From positions 62,001-126,000 of the forward strand of contig JAAEAF010001072.1 of assembly GCA_011037195.1 (NCBI GenBank): a stretch of 64,000 nucleotides of DNA, given 5' to 3'. The DNA is from Triatoma infestans. Lineage: Eukaryota; Arthropoda; Insecta; Hemiptera; Reduviidae. Made by a program: the position numbers and the translations under genes. The notes below the pieces were generated by a model. It made no database searches, had not been told where the DNA came from, and saw only the letters and a list, made by a program, of their open reading frames with translations. Positions 42,076-53,729 of the stretch are shown here, piece by piece; position 1 is the stretch's first letter; every line of letters starts with the position of its first letter.

Positions 42076-43025
42076 TCTGGTGTAAAAAAATGTCGACGTT
42101 CTCTTACACCCGTTAATAATATACAGTAGGTATAAAATGACAAATTTTCTTTAAACTACCAATTTTACTGATCTGTATAGAGGTACCGGGGGGAACAAGT
42201 AACTCGCCCAGACAGGTAGCAGAAGTGATTACATGTAGTCCTGAAAAATATGTCAATAACATTGACCCTACGCTATAAAATATTTGAAATTGAACGCCAC
42301 TAAGTAATAGGTTTATATCTGTGCAGTTTCAAGTAAATAAAATCGTTATAGTCATTTTTAGAGAAAATTCCAGCAAAAACACAGAAACCAATTGTGTAAA
42401 GTCACATTTTCGGTTAACTGATTTTCTTCATATTTGGAATTCTAACCAATGCTTTTTATGTATATTATATTAATATACATGTAGTACATGAGTGGTAGTA
42501 TCGCATATTATTATACTGTAGTGGTATACTTTAGAGAGGAAAACTCCCCAAAACAACCCAAAAAATCAATTTTCTAGGGGGAAAAAGTATAAGAGTGATA
42601 GAGATTTATGTATGTAGACAGTTAGTTAGAAGTTTGAAGAAAATCGTTGGAGCCGGTTATGAGAAAATCACGAAAACTGAAGAAAAAAAACAATCAATAA
42701 AGCCGCACTGCCCATTATTGGATTTTGCCCGAAATCTTCGTTTGAGCTTCCTACGATTTTTCTTATTTCAATCAATCAACCTTTTTGTAGGGATATTTTG
42801 TGCTCAGTCTCTCTCTCTCTCACACACCGAATGATAAATACTTAAATAACTATCATAAATAAATAAGGGCACTATCCCTATATAGCAATCAAGATAACAA
42901 TCAAGGAATGTGTTGCAAAAATCGGTTAATCGGAAGTGCGTTCCGCGGCTTACACTTTTTTCCAGTTCATATATTTCCGGTGGAAACTCAGTTTTGAACA
43001 CTTGTCGCCATACTTTTACTTACAG
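42076..43025 (+). repeat. CTTTCTCTTAC repeat, long copy joined head-to-tail to a preceding terminus
   Basis: TCTGGTGTAAAAAAATGTCG starts at 42076, directly after GAAAAAGTAAATA, the end of another unit. Both internal blocks are present. A (CT)/(CA) tract at 42811-42826 occupies the usual microsatellite position. The end portion (ATTTCCGGTGGAAACTCAG) is at 42970-43020. Confidence 0.7.
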
Positions 43026-43039
43026 CAATAAAGGGGTGT

Positions 43040-43900
43040 CTAAATAACCATCTCTTAAGCAAATTTCACCACCAAGATTGTGTGAATTGATGAAGATTGT
43101 GAATATTTCATACAAGATTTTTTTGTGTGTATATTTTCTTAGTCTTAATGTTACTTTTTTCCTTTTTTTACATTTGTTTGTCCATCGTGACTACTGAATA
43201 CATAACAGTAATCGAAATAGCTATTAGTTTTTAAATATATTATTGCGGAGATTGATCTGTCAGCGGAAAGCCGGGCAGGTTCGATTTTGGCATCAGGAGG
43301 TTTCACATCTAGTAGAGAAAGTATATATCTGAATCCTTCTTTACTAAGATTATTTATTCTGTGAGGAAAACCTTTCTATATTTCCCTAAGGGCGAAAAGA
43401 CGACAGGACCAAAGAATTATATTAAAACGAGAGAATACTGATTGAGGAACATGTTTCCTAAGGGGTTTTTATTTTTTGGAGTTCTCCCTTTGTCTGTGTA
43501 TATGATCCCAAGGATTGTACGATCAGATAACTGAGAACAGTTCTCTAGCTACCATTTACCGGAGCTATCAATTTGTTATTCCAATAAAATATCATTTTAC
43601 TGTCATTAACCATGTCTATATGTTTCTGGGTAATTAGTGTTTATTGATTTTCTATCAACAATTGTTTCCACTTGTTGAAAGTAATTTAAAATAACTTTAG
43701 ATAACTGGAGAATGTAAATTTCTACTTGTCCAGTGTTTTTACTGTCTGACAATAGCCCAGATAATTACTTCACTTCTCTCTCGTTGTTAATCAGTTACTG
43801 GTTTCAAAACAAACTCTCATTTTGAAAAAAAATCTTAATATTTTACAAACAAACTTTATACAGAAGGTGACTGCTCAGACAAAACTACTGTGACCTAAAG
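43040..43900. other. Unassigned spacer
   Basis: No gene recognised. 43250-43330 has moderate GC without a coding signal. Confidence 0.4.
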
Positions 43901-43907
43901 CAAAAAA

Positions 43908-44560
43908 TCTGACGAGAAACCCAGACGGTTGTCCCTCCCTGCTGTTACCCACAGTTATGTACAAAATAGCTAATTTTCTTTACACTAGATAATCCAGGCA
44001 GGTGAAGAAGTGTGATTACATTATAGTCCACAAGATAGGGCCAACAACATTGAACAAATTGAAATTTGAAATGTAATGCGCCATAAATTCCGGAACAGTC
44101 TGATGTTAAAAAACGAGTGTCCGGAACATAGTAGAAAAATGTTTAAAAAAGAAGAAAAAGGTGGTATGTTTTTATATCTGCAGTTAACATTCCAAGGTTA
44201 AAGGAAATCGTGTGAAATGTCTTTGTAGACAAAATCCCCCCCCTTCCAAACAAATGTTGTGAAATAGCACTTCCGATTAGGCGATTTTCTACAAATCTGG
44301 AATTCTAGCAATGTTTCTAAATTATTTTAAGTTATTAGAAATTAAGTTTGGAAATATAAGTAGTAGAATCATAAATTGTGGTACTTTAAAAGAAAGCTTA
44401 AAAGCTCCCTCAGAACCTCCCACCCCCACCCGAACAAAACAATTCCCGGGAAAGTGTTTCACATTAGTGTGAGAGAGGCATTTATCTATTTGTGTGTGTA
44501 AATAGTGTAGGAAGTTTAAAGAAAATTATTGAATTATTTTTTTATAAAAACGCGGAAAAA
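43908..44560 (+). repeat. CTTTCTCTTAC repeat, 5' two-thirds
   Basis: TCTGACGAGAAACCCAGACG start (diverged), GCACTTCCGATTAGGCGATTTTC and GGGAAAGTGTTTCACATTAGTGTGAG blocks. Fades near 44560. Confidence 0.6.
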
Positions 44561-44564
44561 ATAA

Positions 44565-45640
44565 GATAGTAAAATAAAATTATATGAAAAAAGATTTGGC
44601 GTTGAATTACCCATGATTAATTAATTTTGCACATTGTAGCCACTAATACAGAATAAATAACATACTATACAGTGAACCTAAAATTTTTATATTTCTCTCT
44701 CTTAGCGAAAAAAAATCGTATTATTATAAGTAATGTAAGCAAATGTGGGCCAGGCTTGTTAGCTTGGTAATTATACACGTGAAGATAGTGACATGTATGC
44801 TACTGTAGTGTTCCGTTTTTGCAGAGCTCACTTTGTACGAAATTTAAGGTTAATGACATTAGAAATAGACACATTAGAAATAGAAATATAAAGATCAGCT
44901 GACTGTAACCAGAGATAAAGGGAATAAACAGACAGTATTATTACTTCACCTATAATTTTTTTATTATACCTTTATTAAACTAAATTATGCCCTCCTCCTT
45001 AATTTCATTAAGGTCCTAAATTAAATTATCTATGCTCATTTTTTTTTCTATTAATTTCATACTGAAATAACATATTATTACGTAACGACTTTGACACGAC
45101 TTCCATATTATATCTTGCGTTGTGAAACTATGTCAGTACGTTATCACATGCCTAGCTCACTGTATTCTAAATCATGCAAATATAATTTTATTTCTAAATT
45201 AGATTATGATCCATCTAGTATTTATTTTACAGAACTTGACAGTTTTAGAAGTTGTCCAGCTTAAATCCAGTCTTCCAGCAGCATATATATAATATGAGGA
45301 AATCATATATCATATATTTTGCTACATACTTCGTAGATACCGAAGGAATAGTCAGATAAATGTAAGCTTGAGTTGTCATTGAATTGGTCACAATTAATTA
45401 TTTGCAAATGCAAAGATAAGCTTTTTCTGTAATATAGAGACGGATTGGACGGTTTCAGTAGTGTATCAATAGTTGCGCTCTTATGGCTAGGCTTTCCGGA
45501 TACAGGACGTCAAGATCATGAAGAAGTGGTTTTTTATTTGCGGGGTAGATTCCCGAAACTTTATATCAAAAGCGAAAGAAAGTTGAATTAAAATTTCAAT
45601 GATCCGCTTCTATGTTTATCATCGCAGCAAAAAAAAAAAA
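44565..45640. other. Unassigned AT-rich spacer
   Basis: No recognised gene or element. A small tandem phrase ACATTAGAAATAGA occurs twice around 44857-44884. Confidence 0.4.
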
Positions 45641-45642
45641 AA

Positions 45643-46312
45643 TCTGGTTGAAACACGAAATTTTCTTCAAATCAAATTTTTATTAAAATATAACCTGTGA
45701 AAGTTTAAGAGTTATTGTGCCTCCCCCTGCTGGTAGGAGAAACCTCCCCTCTCATGAGGTTGAATGCTTTCTCAACCCTCTCTTTTGCACTTCTTATCTT
45801 CTCTGTTTTCAGTGTGCCAAAGATCTCATAGCGTAATCTAGGGATTGCTGCCCAATCGGACAACAGGTGTGAGGCCGTTTCCTCCTCCTACTCCTCTTCC
45901 TGACTAGTCTATACACAGTTTCTGAGCTGATTATCTTTGTGTAGATGTTTTTTCGAACCTGCTGTGCCTCGTGGTAAAAAGATCTGACACCAGATTAATT
46001 TGATTCTTTCCTAAGCAGAGTGTCTCTGCTTAGTCCTATAGTCCTATACTTACACAACTTCATCAACATCATCTTACTGTGTTTAGCTGCTGGACTTAGA
46101 TTCCAGATTGTATCGTCAAGAACAAGTCTCTGAGAACTGCACATAGTATCCCTTTATTATGTCTAGGACAGGTTCTGGCCGCATTCCTGATCAGTTGGTT
46201 CGATTGTTTCATTTCCACTGATCCTCGTATTTCCTGGCAACCCCATTCCAGCTAAAAGTTTGAAACTTTTGACATGATCGAGAAGTTTTTTCTCTTAAAA
46301 AAGTAAGACAAA
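45643..46312 (+). repeat. CTTTCTCTTAC repeat interrupted by a LINE fragment
   Basis: TCTGGTTGAAACACGAAATT at 45643 and the terminus TTGACATGATCGAGAAGTTTTTTCTC...AAGTAAGACAAAGTAAAAAAA at 46268-46320 are the two ends. The LINE piece between them replaces most of the body. Confidence 0.6.
45700..46245 (-). mobile_element. 5'-truncated, decayed relative of the 35-40 kb LINE
   Basis: Collinear with 35160-35690 of the full-length element: TCATGAGGTTGAATGCTTTC, TCAGTGTGCCAAAGATCTCATA, GGACAACAGGTGTGAGGCCG, AACCTGCTGTGCC and GTCTAGGACAGGTTCTGGCC correspond to its ORF2 C-terminal and RNase H codons. Small insertions and substitutions destroy the frame. It represents an older wave of the same or a sister family. 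Confidence 0.85.
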
Positions 46313-46611
46313 GTAAAAAAAAAGAGAAAATTAGTTCAATTGATTGATTTTTCTGTGAACGAGATATAAGGTTAAGACTTTAAATTGATGTGTTCAACTG
46401 TATTACAGTATTGCAGATTAAAAAAAAAATGCTATTGTGGTTGCAAAGGCCATTTTTTTTTTTTTTAAGAATATTTAGTAAGTAGGGGAGAAATGTTTAT
46501 AACCGCTGCAGTATTTGGGGTAGGATAACTGGAATGGTGACGGAGATTTTCCTGGCCAAAAAGTACTGCAGCAAAGCAACAAGTATTTTCACCGGACACG
46601 TATAGCACACG

Positions 46612-46646
<35 letters not shown>
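46612..46646. repeat. TA microsatellite
   Basis: (TA)n of about 34 bp. It creates spurious alternating Tyr/Ile frames on the minus strand. Confidence 0.9.
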
Positions 46647-46652
<6 letters not shown>

Positions 46653-46743
46653 CGGCCTCCGGCCACATACACACTACAAAAATACTGGTAAATAGTAAAA
46701 AGGAAATTTACCGTAAGTATGGTTAGTATCAGGGCCCCGGTCC

Positions 46744-46762
46744 GGTGTGTGTGTGTGTGTGT
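46744..46762. repeat. TG microsatellite
   Basis: (TG)n just upstream of the CpG-rich stretch. Confidence 0.85.
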
Positions 46763-46794
46763 ATTGCAGTGTGGAGAGGACATGAGGTGGTGTT

Positions 46795-46985
46795 GAGAGG
46801 TCCGTCCCGATCGTCGACACTGGGTAGGAGGGTCGCCACCGTGTAGCGCGGCAGCCAGTGGTGGGGATGTTTCTAGTGCCCCGCTTTTACTCGACTCACT
46901 GATACTCTTGAGTCAGTAGCTGTTGAGTGAGTCAGTTGAGTGTACAGTGTGTGCGCGCTTGCCAGATTCTGTTCTTAACTTCTTA
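46795..46985 (+). promoter_or_regulatory. CpG-rich promoter-like region
   Basis: About ten CpG dinucleotides fall within the first ~110 bp (CGTCCCGATCGTCGACAC, GTCGCCACCGTG, TAGCGCGGC). This is exceptional in a window where CpG is otherwise sparse outside the LINE. An arthropod initiator-like TCAGTT is at 46932-46937 and another, TCAGTA, at 46913. No TATA box is evident. It precedes the candidate first exon at 47163 on the same strand. A GC-rich retroelement fragment is the alternative. Confidence 0.45.
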
Positions 46986-47162
46986 CTTCTGTTATTCTTC
47001 CTCTCTTAGTTCGAATCCTCAATAAAACAATTTTTTTTTAATTATCAGTTTAATGTTATTAAAAAAAATGAATACATAAAATTGAGTGATATATGTGTGG
47101 TTTTGTAAGTTATAATTTTGAGTATAATGTAAAAAAAAAAATAAAGGCAATATAAAAGTAAA

Positions 47163-47268
47163 ATGTCCACATCGGCAGAAGTGTGTGGAACACGAAGATT
47201 CAGCCGAGGGTTACATTCTTGTCTGCGTGGTGTTCCAAGTTCTGAAGAAGGAAACCCAGATGATGAAG
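47163..47268 (+). CDS. Candidate first coding exon of an unidentified gene
   Basis: ATG at 47163, preceded by an in-frame stop at 47142-47144, opens MSTSAEVCGTRRFSRG and, after LHSCLRGV, PSSEEGNPDDE before GAAG|GTAGGGTATC, a reasonable splice donor. The codon pattern is GC-richer than the flanks, with an acidic S/E/D-rich end typical of a disordered N-terminus. No repeat family here explains the segment, and the CpG-rich region lies about 200 bp upstream. I do not recognise the protein. Downstream exons cannot be identified in the window, which would imply a long first intron full of repeats. Confidence 0.45.
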
Positions 47269-47274
47269 GTAGGG

Positions 47275-47405
47275 TATCTCAAATACCCAGTTCATAGTAG
47301 TTTTTAAGGGAATTTTTCCGGCAGTTTTCTTCAGAAATTTTCTTTTTTCTAACTTCTTTTTAAACATTCTTTCGGTTTCTTATTGAATTCTTTCTCAACC
47401 TCACT
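47275..47405. other. Presumed start of the first intron
   Basis: T-rich, non-coding, up to the next repeat copy. Confidence 0.3.
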
Positions 47406-47409
47406 ATAA

Positions 47410-48118
47410 AAATTTAGTGACATTTTTACATTCCTCTTACATCGGAATTATTTCGATCATGTCAAATTTTCAAAACAGAATTTTCACCGGAATTACAGAC
47501 TCCATCAACCGGAAGTACGGCTTTACTGAATGTTTTTTTTTCTTACACTATTTCCGCGATTTTCTCGGATTCCAATGATTTTCTTTAATCTTCGTATAGT
47601 ATCTATATACATACATAAATACCTAAGAGTTTCTGGTGGGTTTTCGGGATAACAATAATGGTTGATCATACCCCTAAACTAACACTTCAATACAATACAC
47701 TATGGTTCCGTTATATTTATTTATATTAACAGAATTGTTAGAATACTAGATTTGAAGGAAAATCGGTTCAATTGACAATCGGTTAATTTTAACTTTACAG
47801 GATTTGGGGGAGGGGGTATTATAAACAAATCACAATTATTTGAAATATTTTTTTGAAAAAATTGCAATTTCAAGGCGAATTCTACTGAATTTGTGTCGTT
47901 AAATTTCAAATTTCATTTGGTTTATTCAGTGTTGTTGGCGCTGTCTACTGGACTGTAATATAATCAGACTGGTACTGCCTGGATAGGTACTTGTCACCCA
48001 CCTTTGTCTCTATATTTAATGTTGAGACAGATGAGTAAAATTGGTCATTATATACATTATATCTATGAAACTGTATTAACAGCAACAAAACAAAGTCGTG
48101 CGAGTGTTTCAAACCAGT
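47410..48118 (-). repeat. CTTTCTCTTAC repeat, long copy
   Basis: TTCACCGGAATTACAG, CAACCGGAAGTACGGCTTTACTGAAT, CCTAAGAGTTT block and the terminus GTGCGAGTGTTTCAAACCAG (48099-48118). Confidence 0.7.
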
Positions 48119-48339
48119 TTTTTGTTTGTGATGACAAGATCTCAAGATTAATGAAAGATGTGATCAACTAAATAATGCGAGCTAACAGGGTTTTGAACCA
48201 TGGTGTTACTATTTAATAACACCGGCAGCAACAGTTACGTCGCTCGTTTGACGATGGAACGTATTTTTCATTTTTCTGATTGAAAAGTTTCTTTGAAAAA
48301 GTTATCGTGTCCGGCAAAATGCCTTAAAGCAGTTAGTGA

Positions 48340-48875
48340 AGTTAATTTGACTTTGAACTTGTAGTAAATACTTCCTCTTACCGACAGTAGGAGAAAGTAA
48401 ACAAAACAATATGTGTGATATCTGGAGTGAAGCATTCACATGGCTGCATTCTCTTACTGCATTTCTCACAGTTTTAATTAACAGATTTTATTCTAGATAA
48501 TTTATGAAGGTAGCACTTTCAGATACTGATTTTCTTCCCACGTTTGCTAATGCATTTAATGGTCTTTAACTTAATTGGTTTATTAGTATTTTTATTAAAA
48601 TAGCTATTCAGAAGGAATCCTTGAAAAATCAACTTTAAAATGAAAGGTATAAGAATTAATATAACTTAAGGCAATTATCAGGTGAATTAGTGTACCAAGC
48701 TTAAAGAAATCCAATTAGACAGCCGTTTTTGAGAAAATCACAAAAAACTGAAGAAAAGATGGTTCGGTAAAGTTTCACTTCCGGTTGATGGATTTTACCG
48801 GAAATCTTCTCCCGGTCAGGGGCAGTGGTGGTACCTAAACGGTATGTTAATTTTTATGTTCTCTGTAATTTTTGT
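48340..48875 (+). repeat. Two CTTTCTCTTAC units joined end to start
   Basis: The first ends CTTCCTCTTACCGACAGTAGGAGAAAGTAAAC at 48370-48402. The next starts TCTGGAGTGAAGCATTCACA at 48421 and runs to the GGTACCTAAACGGTATGTTAA box, where it meets a reverse copy. Confidence 0.65.
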
Positions 48876-49275
48876 TTACTTTCTCTTACCCCTCCCCCAG
48901 TAACAGGAAGTATTGCGGTCGTGCCAAATCTTCGAAATTGAGTTTTCACCAGAAATACATAGTTTGGGGATCCCCCTAAATACGAAAAAATGTGCGTGTG
49001 TGTGTGTTTGTTTGTGTTTTAACGGACTGTCAGAGTGTCTGTGTTTGAACAGGCGAATCAGTTATTTAAATTTAAATTTGTACACTCTGTTGACTCTGTT
49101 GATTTTGACATAGTGCGCTCCACATAAGACCGCTCAATTAATTGTAAATATATTTCAAACGTTGTAATGTTTTTCTCTCAAAATATTCTAGTCGTTGCAA
49201 TTTTAAAGAAAATTTCTTGTTTAAATTGAATTAATTTAGAGTAAGAGAAAGTCATGTGAGTATTTCACACCAGAT
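48876..49275 (-). repeat. CTTTCTCTTAC repeat, both termini with deleted middle
   Basis: Hairpin TTTACTTTCTCTTACCCCTCCCCCAGTAACAGG at 48877 and terminus TCATGTGAGTATTTCACACC at 49252-49271. Internal (GT)n at 48992-49012. It shares the GCGCTCCACATAAGACCGCTCA insert with the copy near 1555. Confidence 0.7.
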
Positions 49276-49305
49276 TTTTTATTTTATTTTTGAGATATTT
49301 TGCTT

Positions 49306-49339
<34 letters not shown>

Positions 49340-49440
49340 CATAATAGATCATAATCGCTAAAAACTTTTATCGAACTCAGGAGACCTCAAAACATGTATT
49401 TCCGGTGAAAACTCAAAATTTGGCATTAAAAACAAAATTT
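49276..49440 (+). repeat. CTTTCTCTTAC repeat fragment with CA/TA microsatellite
   Basis: TTTTGAGATATTTTGCTTACAC leads into (CA)n(TA)n at 49305-49339, then CAGGAGACCTCAAAACATGTATTTCCGG. Confidence 0.7.
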
Positions 49441-49449
49441 GCTCGTAAA

Positions 49450-50165
49450 AACTGTATAACATATTAAGATCCGTTAGTAGATTCACAAGTGAAGGATAGT
49501 TTATATTTGTATCACTGTCGTAAGATAGTGGGGGAATAGAAAGAAAGAGCTTTGTCGGCATATCTTTTATAAGTTTGTCAGTCTGTCTGTAGTTAAAACA
49601 GTGCTGTAGCACTGTTTGCCTGCGTACATAGTTCATCGTTATCCTCATTATATTTAGTTTTATTTTCTCTCTTTTATTTCTATCTCCAGTAAATAATAAT
49701 AATAATAGAGCTTCACTGTTCCCTCTCTCGCCATTATCTTATCAAATCACATGTTTATATTGTAATTAGTTACAGATAAAAACAATACGTCATACAATAT
49801 TATGATGAATCAACTTTGCTATATTTATAATTTTTTTTTCTCTTATTACACTCGAAATTAATGTTTGACTATTTTTATTTTATTATGTTTTTAAATAAAA
49901 TCTACTTTACTCTGAGTTATTATAAATATAAGCAGATACTTTTCTTTGTTATTATTTTATTATTTAATTTTAAATTCCAAATTCTAATAAGTTTTATAAC
50001 TCTTAGCAATTATTACCCCATGTTATTGTATACTCCTTTAAGTAGATATGTACTCATAAACGAATATATTTTCTAGAAATTCTTTTTACTTTGTATTAGC
50101 TATTTCCTGTTCAAAACACAATCATGTTTACAGTTTATTTTTTTTATATCAAATTAAGAATTTAA
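49450..50165. other. Unassigned AT-rich spacer
   Basis: Frames on both strands are compositional. Nothing recognised. Confidence 0.4.
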
Positions 50166-50169
50166 AGAA

Positions 50170-50892
50170 AAACTTCTCTCTGATTTGATCCGTGACAAAT
50201 TTTCCAAATTGAGTTTTCACCGGAAATACATGTTTTGTGGTCCTCTGAAGTATGAAAACAATATTTTAGCGCATGGTCTGTATTTGTGTGTGTGTGTGTG
50301 AATGTGTCAAAATATTTCATAAACGAAAAACCGCAAAAAGTTTAGGCACTGCAATGGTAGTCAGACCTGAAGATTTAGGACAAAATCCATTAACCGGAAA
50401 TAGACTTTTTTTTCTGTTTTTCGTGACTTTCTCAAAAACGGTTCCAACAATTTTCATTAAACTTTGTATACTATCTTTCCACTTTTAATTGAAACATTTG
50501 ATTTCTGAAGAAGTATAATGGAAGCTGCGACGATAAGCATTCCTCTAAAACGCCATTTTAGTACAGTGTATGTTACGATTTTCTTTAAACTTGGTGTGCT
50601 AACAATAAACCTATCACTATTATTTGAAACATTTTTCTCCCTAAAAAATTGATTTTAAAAAGTTTTGCCGAATTTGTGGCGTTAAATTCAAATATATGGG
50701 GGGGGGGTTTTGTGTATTATTGGCCGCGCTTCATTTCTCTACCCCCTTGTGTTGGTAGGTTGTTACTTGTCCTCCCTCCCCCCTCATGCAATTTATGAGC
50801 AAATTATTTTAGGACAAATGAGCAAAATACGTTATTTTATGTGTGATTGTATTGAGAGGAGTAAGAGAAAGTCGTGTGAGTGTTTCACACCA
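50170..50892 (-). repeat. CTTTCTCTTAC repeat, nearly complete copy
   Basis: GAGTTTTCACCGGAAATACATGTTTTG, (TG)n at 50285-50300, CATTAACCGGAAATAGAC, two TATCACTxTTATTTGAAAC-type blocks, a G-run at about 50700, and the terminus GTGTGAGTGTTTCACACCAG (50873-50892). Confidence 0.75.
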
Positions 50893-50899
50893 GATTTTT

Positions 50900-51440
50900 T
50901 TTGTTTTCTTTGTTTAAACGTTAGTTTAATTTATTCCACACTTTCTTCTGTTATCATTATTAAATATTTTCACTTGTATATGAAACGCTGTGTGCGCTGA
51001 ATACAAGATAAACATTGTTGAAATAGAAATTGAGAAAGTGTGTATATTTATATGTATATATATATATATGTCTAAAGTTTGTATTAAGTTGATACGCTAC
51101 CCATCTTTTCTCTTTCACTCAGCTCTTTGGTTTATTTTATTTCAAAGAGGTAAGCAGAATTTGTAACTCTACCTCTCAGTATATTATCTCTTTGCATGTT
51201 TTCTTTTTGCTTCTTTACGTTTTTTTAATTCTTTTCTCTTTTGAATATAAAATTGGTAGAAATAGGCCACAGACGGATTATTTACTTTATCTTTCTGTAT
51301 ATATATTTTTCTTTTAACTTGTTATAAAGAATGGTTTGATCCAGCAGCTAATTTGTACTAAAATAATAATGGAATGAAGGATGTGCTCTTTGTAAATTTA
51401 TCTTACTTTTACATTAACAAAATATTACTTCTTACTTTAT
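50900..51440. other. Unassigned AT/T-rich spacer with TA microsatellite
   Basis: (TA)n at 51055-51070. Otherwise nothing recognised. Confidence 0.4.
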
Positions 51441-51444
51441 TTTA

Positions 51445-52250
51445 CCTTCTCTACTTCTCACTAGGACAGCAGTAATGTATTTTGCATTTGTGACAGTTTT
51501 TCGAAATAGATTTTTTTCATATCGCTATAGGTGTTGTGTAGGTGGCTCTGAGCAGGAAACATTGGTTTCTAGAAACTGGTTTCTGTTTATGTTGACACAC
51601 GGGAAAATTGAAGAAAATTCAAAATACTATAAACAGCTGTAACTTTTATTTGAAACACTTTACTTGGAAAAATCATTTTGTGGGGGGGGCGTGTGGAAGG
51701 ATGAGGTTGTTTCCCTCAGGCCCTACCACCACATCTAATACTAATATAATATTAATTAGCATTAAATGTAAAGCCAAGAATTGCTAATTAAAGAAAATCG
51801 GTTGAGCGAAAGTGCGACTTTACTGAAATTTTTTTAAATTTCATTTTCCGCAAGTTCCTCCATAAAGACACCAACTCTGTTTCATTAATGTTGTTATACT
51901 AACTGAGGCATATCACTTTGTTGGAAACTTTTATACGAGAAAATTGAAAATGTATGGAAAAAAAATAGTATCAATTATAAGTTTGTAAATTGCAATGCGA
52001 GAAAGTTGTTTGAGTGTTTTTTACAAGCAGATGTTTTTTCTATACACGGTACAAACTATTGCTTTTTTTTATATCAAACCTTTTTCCCAGAACCTTTATT
52101 TTAGGAAGGTTCCGGAGGGAAATCAGACTTTCCTCGTATATTTCAGTATATTACATATATTGCCAAAATTCTGAGTTTAAAGAAAAATTTGGTTTGATCG
52201 GAAATGCTTCTCTTTTTTTTGGTCGAGTTTAGAAAACCATAATAACATAT
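51445..52250 (-). repeat. CTTTCTCTTAC repeat copies, variant B, diverged
   Basis: GGCGTGTGGAAGGATGAGGTTG, GAGCGAAAGTGCGACTTTACTGAAA and the terminus GTTTGAGTGTTTTTTAC at about 52008-52024, followed by another reverse fragment (CGGAGGGAAATCAGAC) to 52250. Confidence 0.6.
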
Positions 52251-52254
52251 TTTT

Positions 52255-52498
52255 CACCCTATATGTGGATTATAAGGTCCCCAAGTTCAGGATGTGTACG
52301 CCATAGAGCAGACTATCCGCTTAAGCTCCACTTTGTAAGGACAGCTTTGAAAGTATAGTTAGATTGGGTCTATGGCGCAGTGAGGTTGCCTATGCGCTCA
52401 GATATAATGACGTATAAAATACATACAACTCAAGTAAGCCATGATAGCACTTCTAGAAGGCATTGGATTTAGATTTGTAAACACGCTCCTACATCGGA
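52255..52498. other. Unassigned moderate-GC segment
   Basis: GACTATCCGCTTAAG and GGTCTATGGCGCAGTGAGGTTGCC resemble SINE-like text, and GACTATCCGCC recurs at 53999, but no pol III boxes are visible. Confidence 0.3.
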
Positions 52499-52895
52499 AT
52501 AAATAATAGTTTCTGGTATTTTATCCGCCTTAGCATGCATATTTCTTTTATTCCTGAACGGTTTCGGATTTTCATCCTTCGTTAGAGTAAATTTATCGTT
52601 GGTGTAGAAAGTTTACTTCAACTAATGTTTCTGTTACACACTACACTTCCTTCTTGTTGATTGAATATTATAAGGTTATGTTAATCAATAACCTCCCGCA
52701 CATACAATTAACAAGCCAACAAGTGCTAGTGTGTAAAGAAACATTACGTTAAAGTAAACGCTCTACACGAATCTGATAACTTTACTCTAACAATGGATGA
52801 AAATCCGAAACAGGTCATTAATAAGAGAAAGATGCTACGACGGGTAAATGTTATCCAGCATTGCGGACCGATCCACGTATTCATAAATAATAGTT
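52499..52895. mobile_element. Hammerhead-bearing inverted-dimer element, copy C, with 13-bp target duplication
   Basis: The element proper is 52512-52882 (371 bp), between perfect 13-bp repeats ATAAATAATAGTT (52499-52511 and 52883-52895). Inverted arms: TTAGCATGCATATTTC and CCTGAACGGTTTCGGATTTTCATCC on the left, GGATGAAAATCCGAAACAGG on the right. The extra terminal portion (ATGTTATCCAGCATTGCGG) is here at the right end, opposite to copy B, so the two copies inserted in opposite orientation. The cores are mutated (CTAACGA / CTAACAA for CTGACGA), while GGATGAAAATCCGAAAC is kept on both sides. Confidence 0.82.
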
Positions 52896-52899
52896 ATTA

Positions 52900-53595
52900 A
52901 TCAAACAGTGAGTAAAGTACTGCTATTTTACACTCTTTTTCAGTTGAAGAATAAGAGTTGAACTAATTTCTAGGAATGTACTTTAATTCATGTCAAATAC
53001 TCACTCTCTCTATAACCTGCTCCCCTTGGTATAACCTCAGATCCCTTGCTATTTGGAATTCATTTTGAAATATGTTCTTGTATTGCCGCAAGTTGTCGGA
53101 CTAGTTAGTATATAACTTCACTCACTCACTATTTTTGATTTAACAGTTGTCACATTATTACACGGTTGGACAAAAATAAATATTCAAAGCCCATAAATCA
53201 TGCTAACTTGTGTACATTATTTATTTTGGGTCACAACAGAAAAGTGAACGGAAATGAAAAAAGTAAATATCAAGGTGAACCGAGCATGTTACTGTTACAT
53301 AAATTATCGCATTTAATTTACACCTGTCCTGTAGATATTGCTTTATCTATATAACAGAATTATATCATTATTTCTTTCTAGTTGTTTAAATATTACTTTA
53401 TATTTCGCTATATTAATTAAATTCTTTGTTAAACTGTGAACTTAGAGAATTTTAAAGTAGAACTGAGTTTGAATTTTCCAACTTCATGGGTTTCGTTTGT
53501 TGATCGTGCATTCACGTATATAGTGTGGATAAGGGCTAAAAGCAGACCTTTGAGCAGTTTTAGTCCGAGTCTAGTTGGCTAAGGCGGCATGGGCA
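52900..53595. other. Unassigned spacer
   Basis: A 62-codon frame at 53166-53354 shows no recognised feature. Confidence 0.4.
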
Positions 53596-53599
53596 ATGA

Positions 53600-53725
53600 A
53601 TGGATTCGAATGAAATCCGTCAACCGGACGCGCGACTTTATTGAATGGTCTATTTTTCGATTTAATGCGATTTTCTCGAAAACTGACCCAATAATTTTCT
53701 TTTAACTTCGTATATTATCCTGGAT
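53600..53725 (-). repeat. CTTTCTCTTAC repeat fragment
   Basis: ATCCGTCAACCGGACGCGCGACTTTATTGAAT, TTCTCGAAAACTGACCC, TTTTCTTTTAACTTCGTATA boxes. Confidence 0.65.
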
Positions 53726-53729
53726 TAGC

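Noticed and set aside
46465..46783. Minus-strand frames with Tyr-Ile repeats
   Set aside because: Produced by the (TA)n and (TG)n microsatellites.
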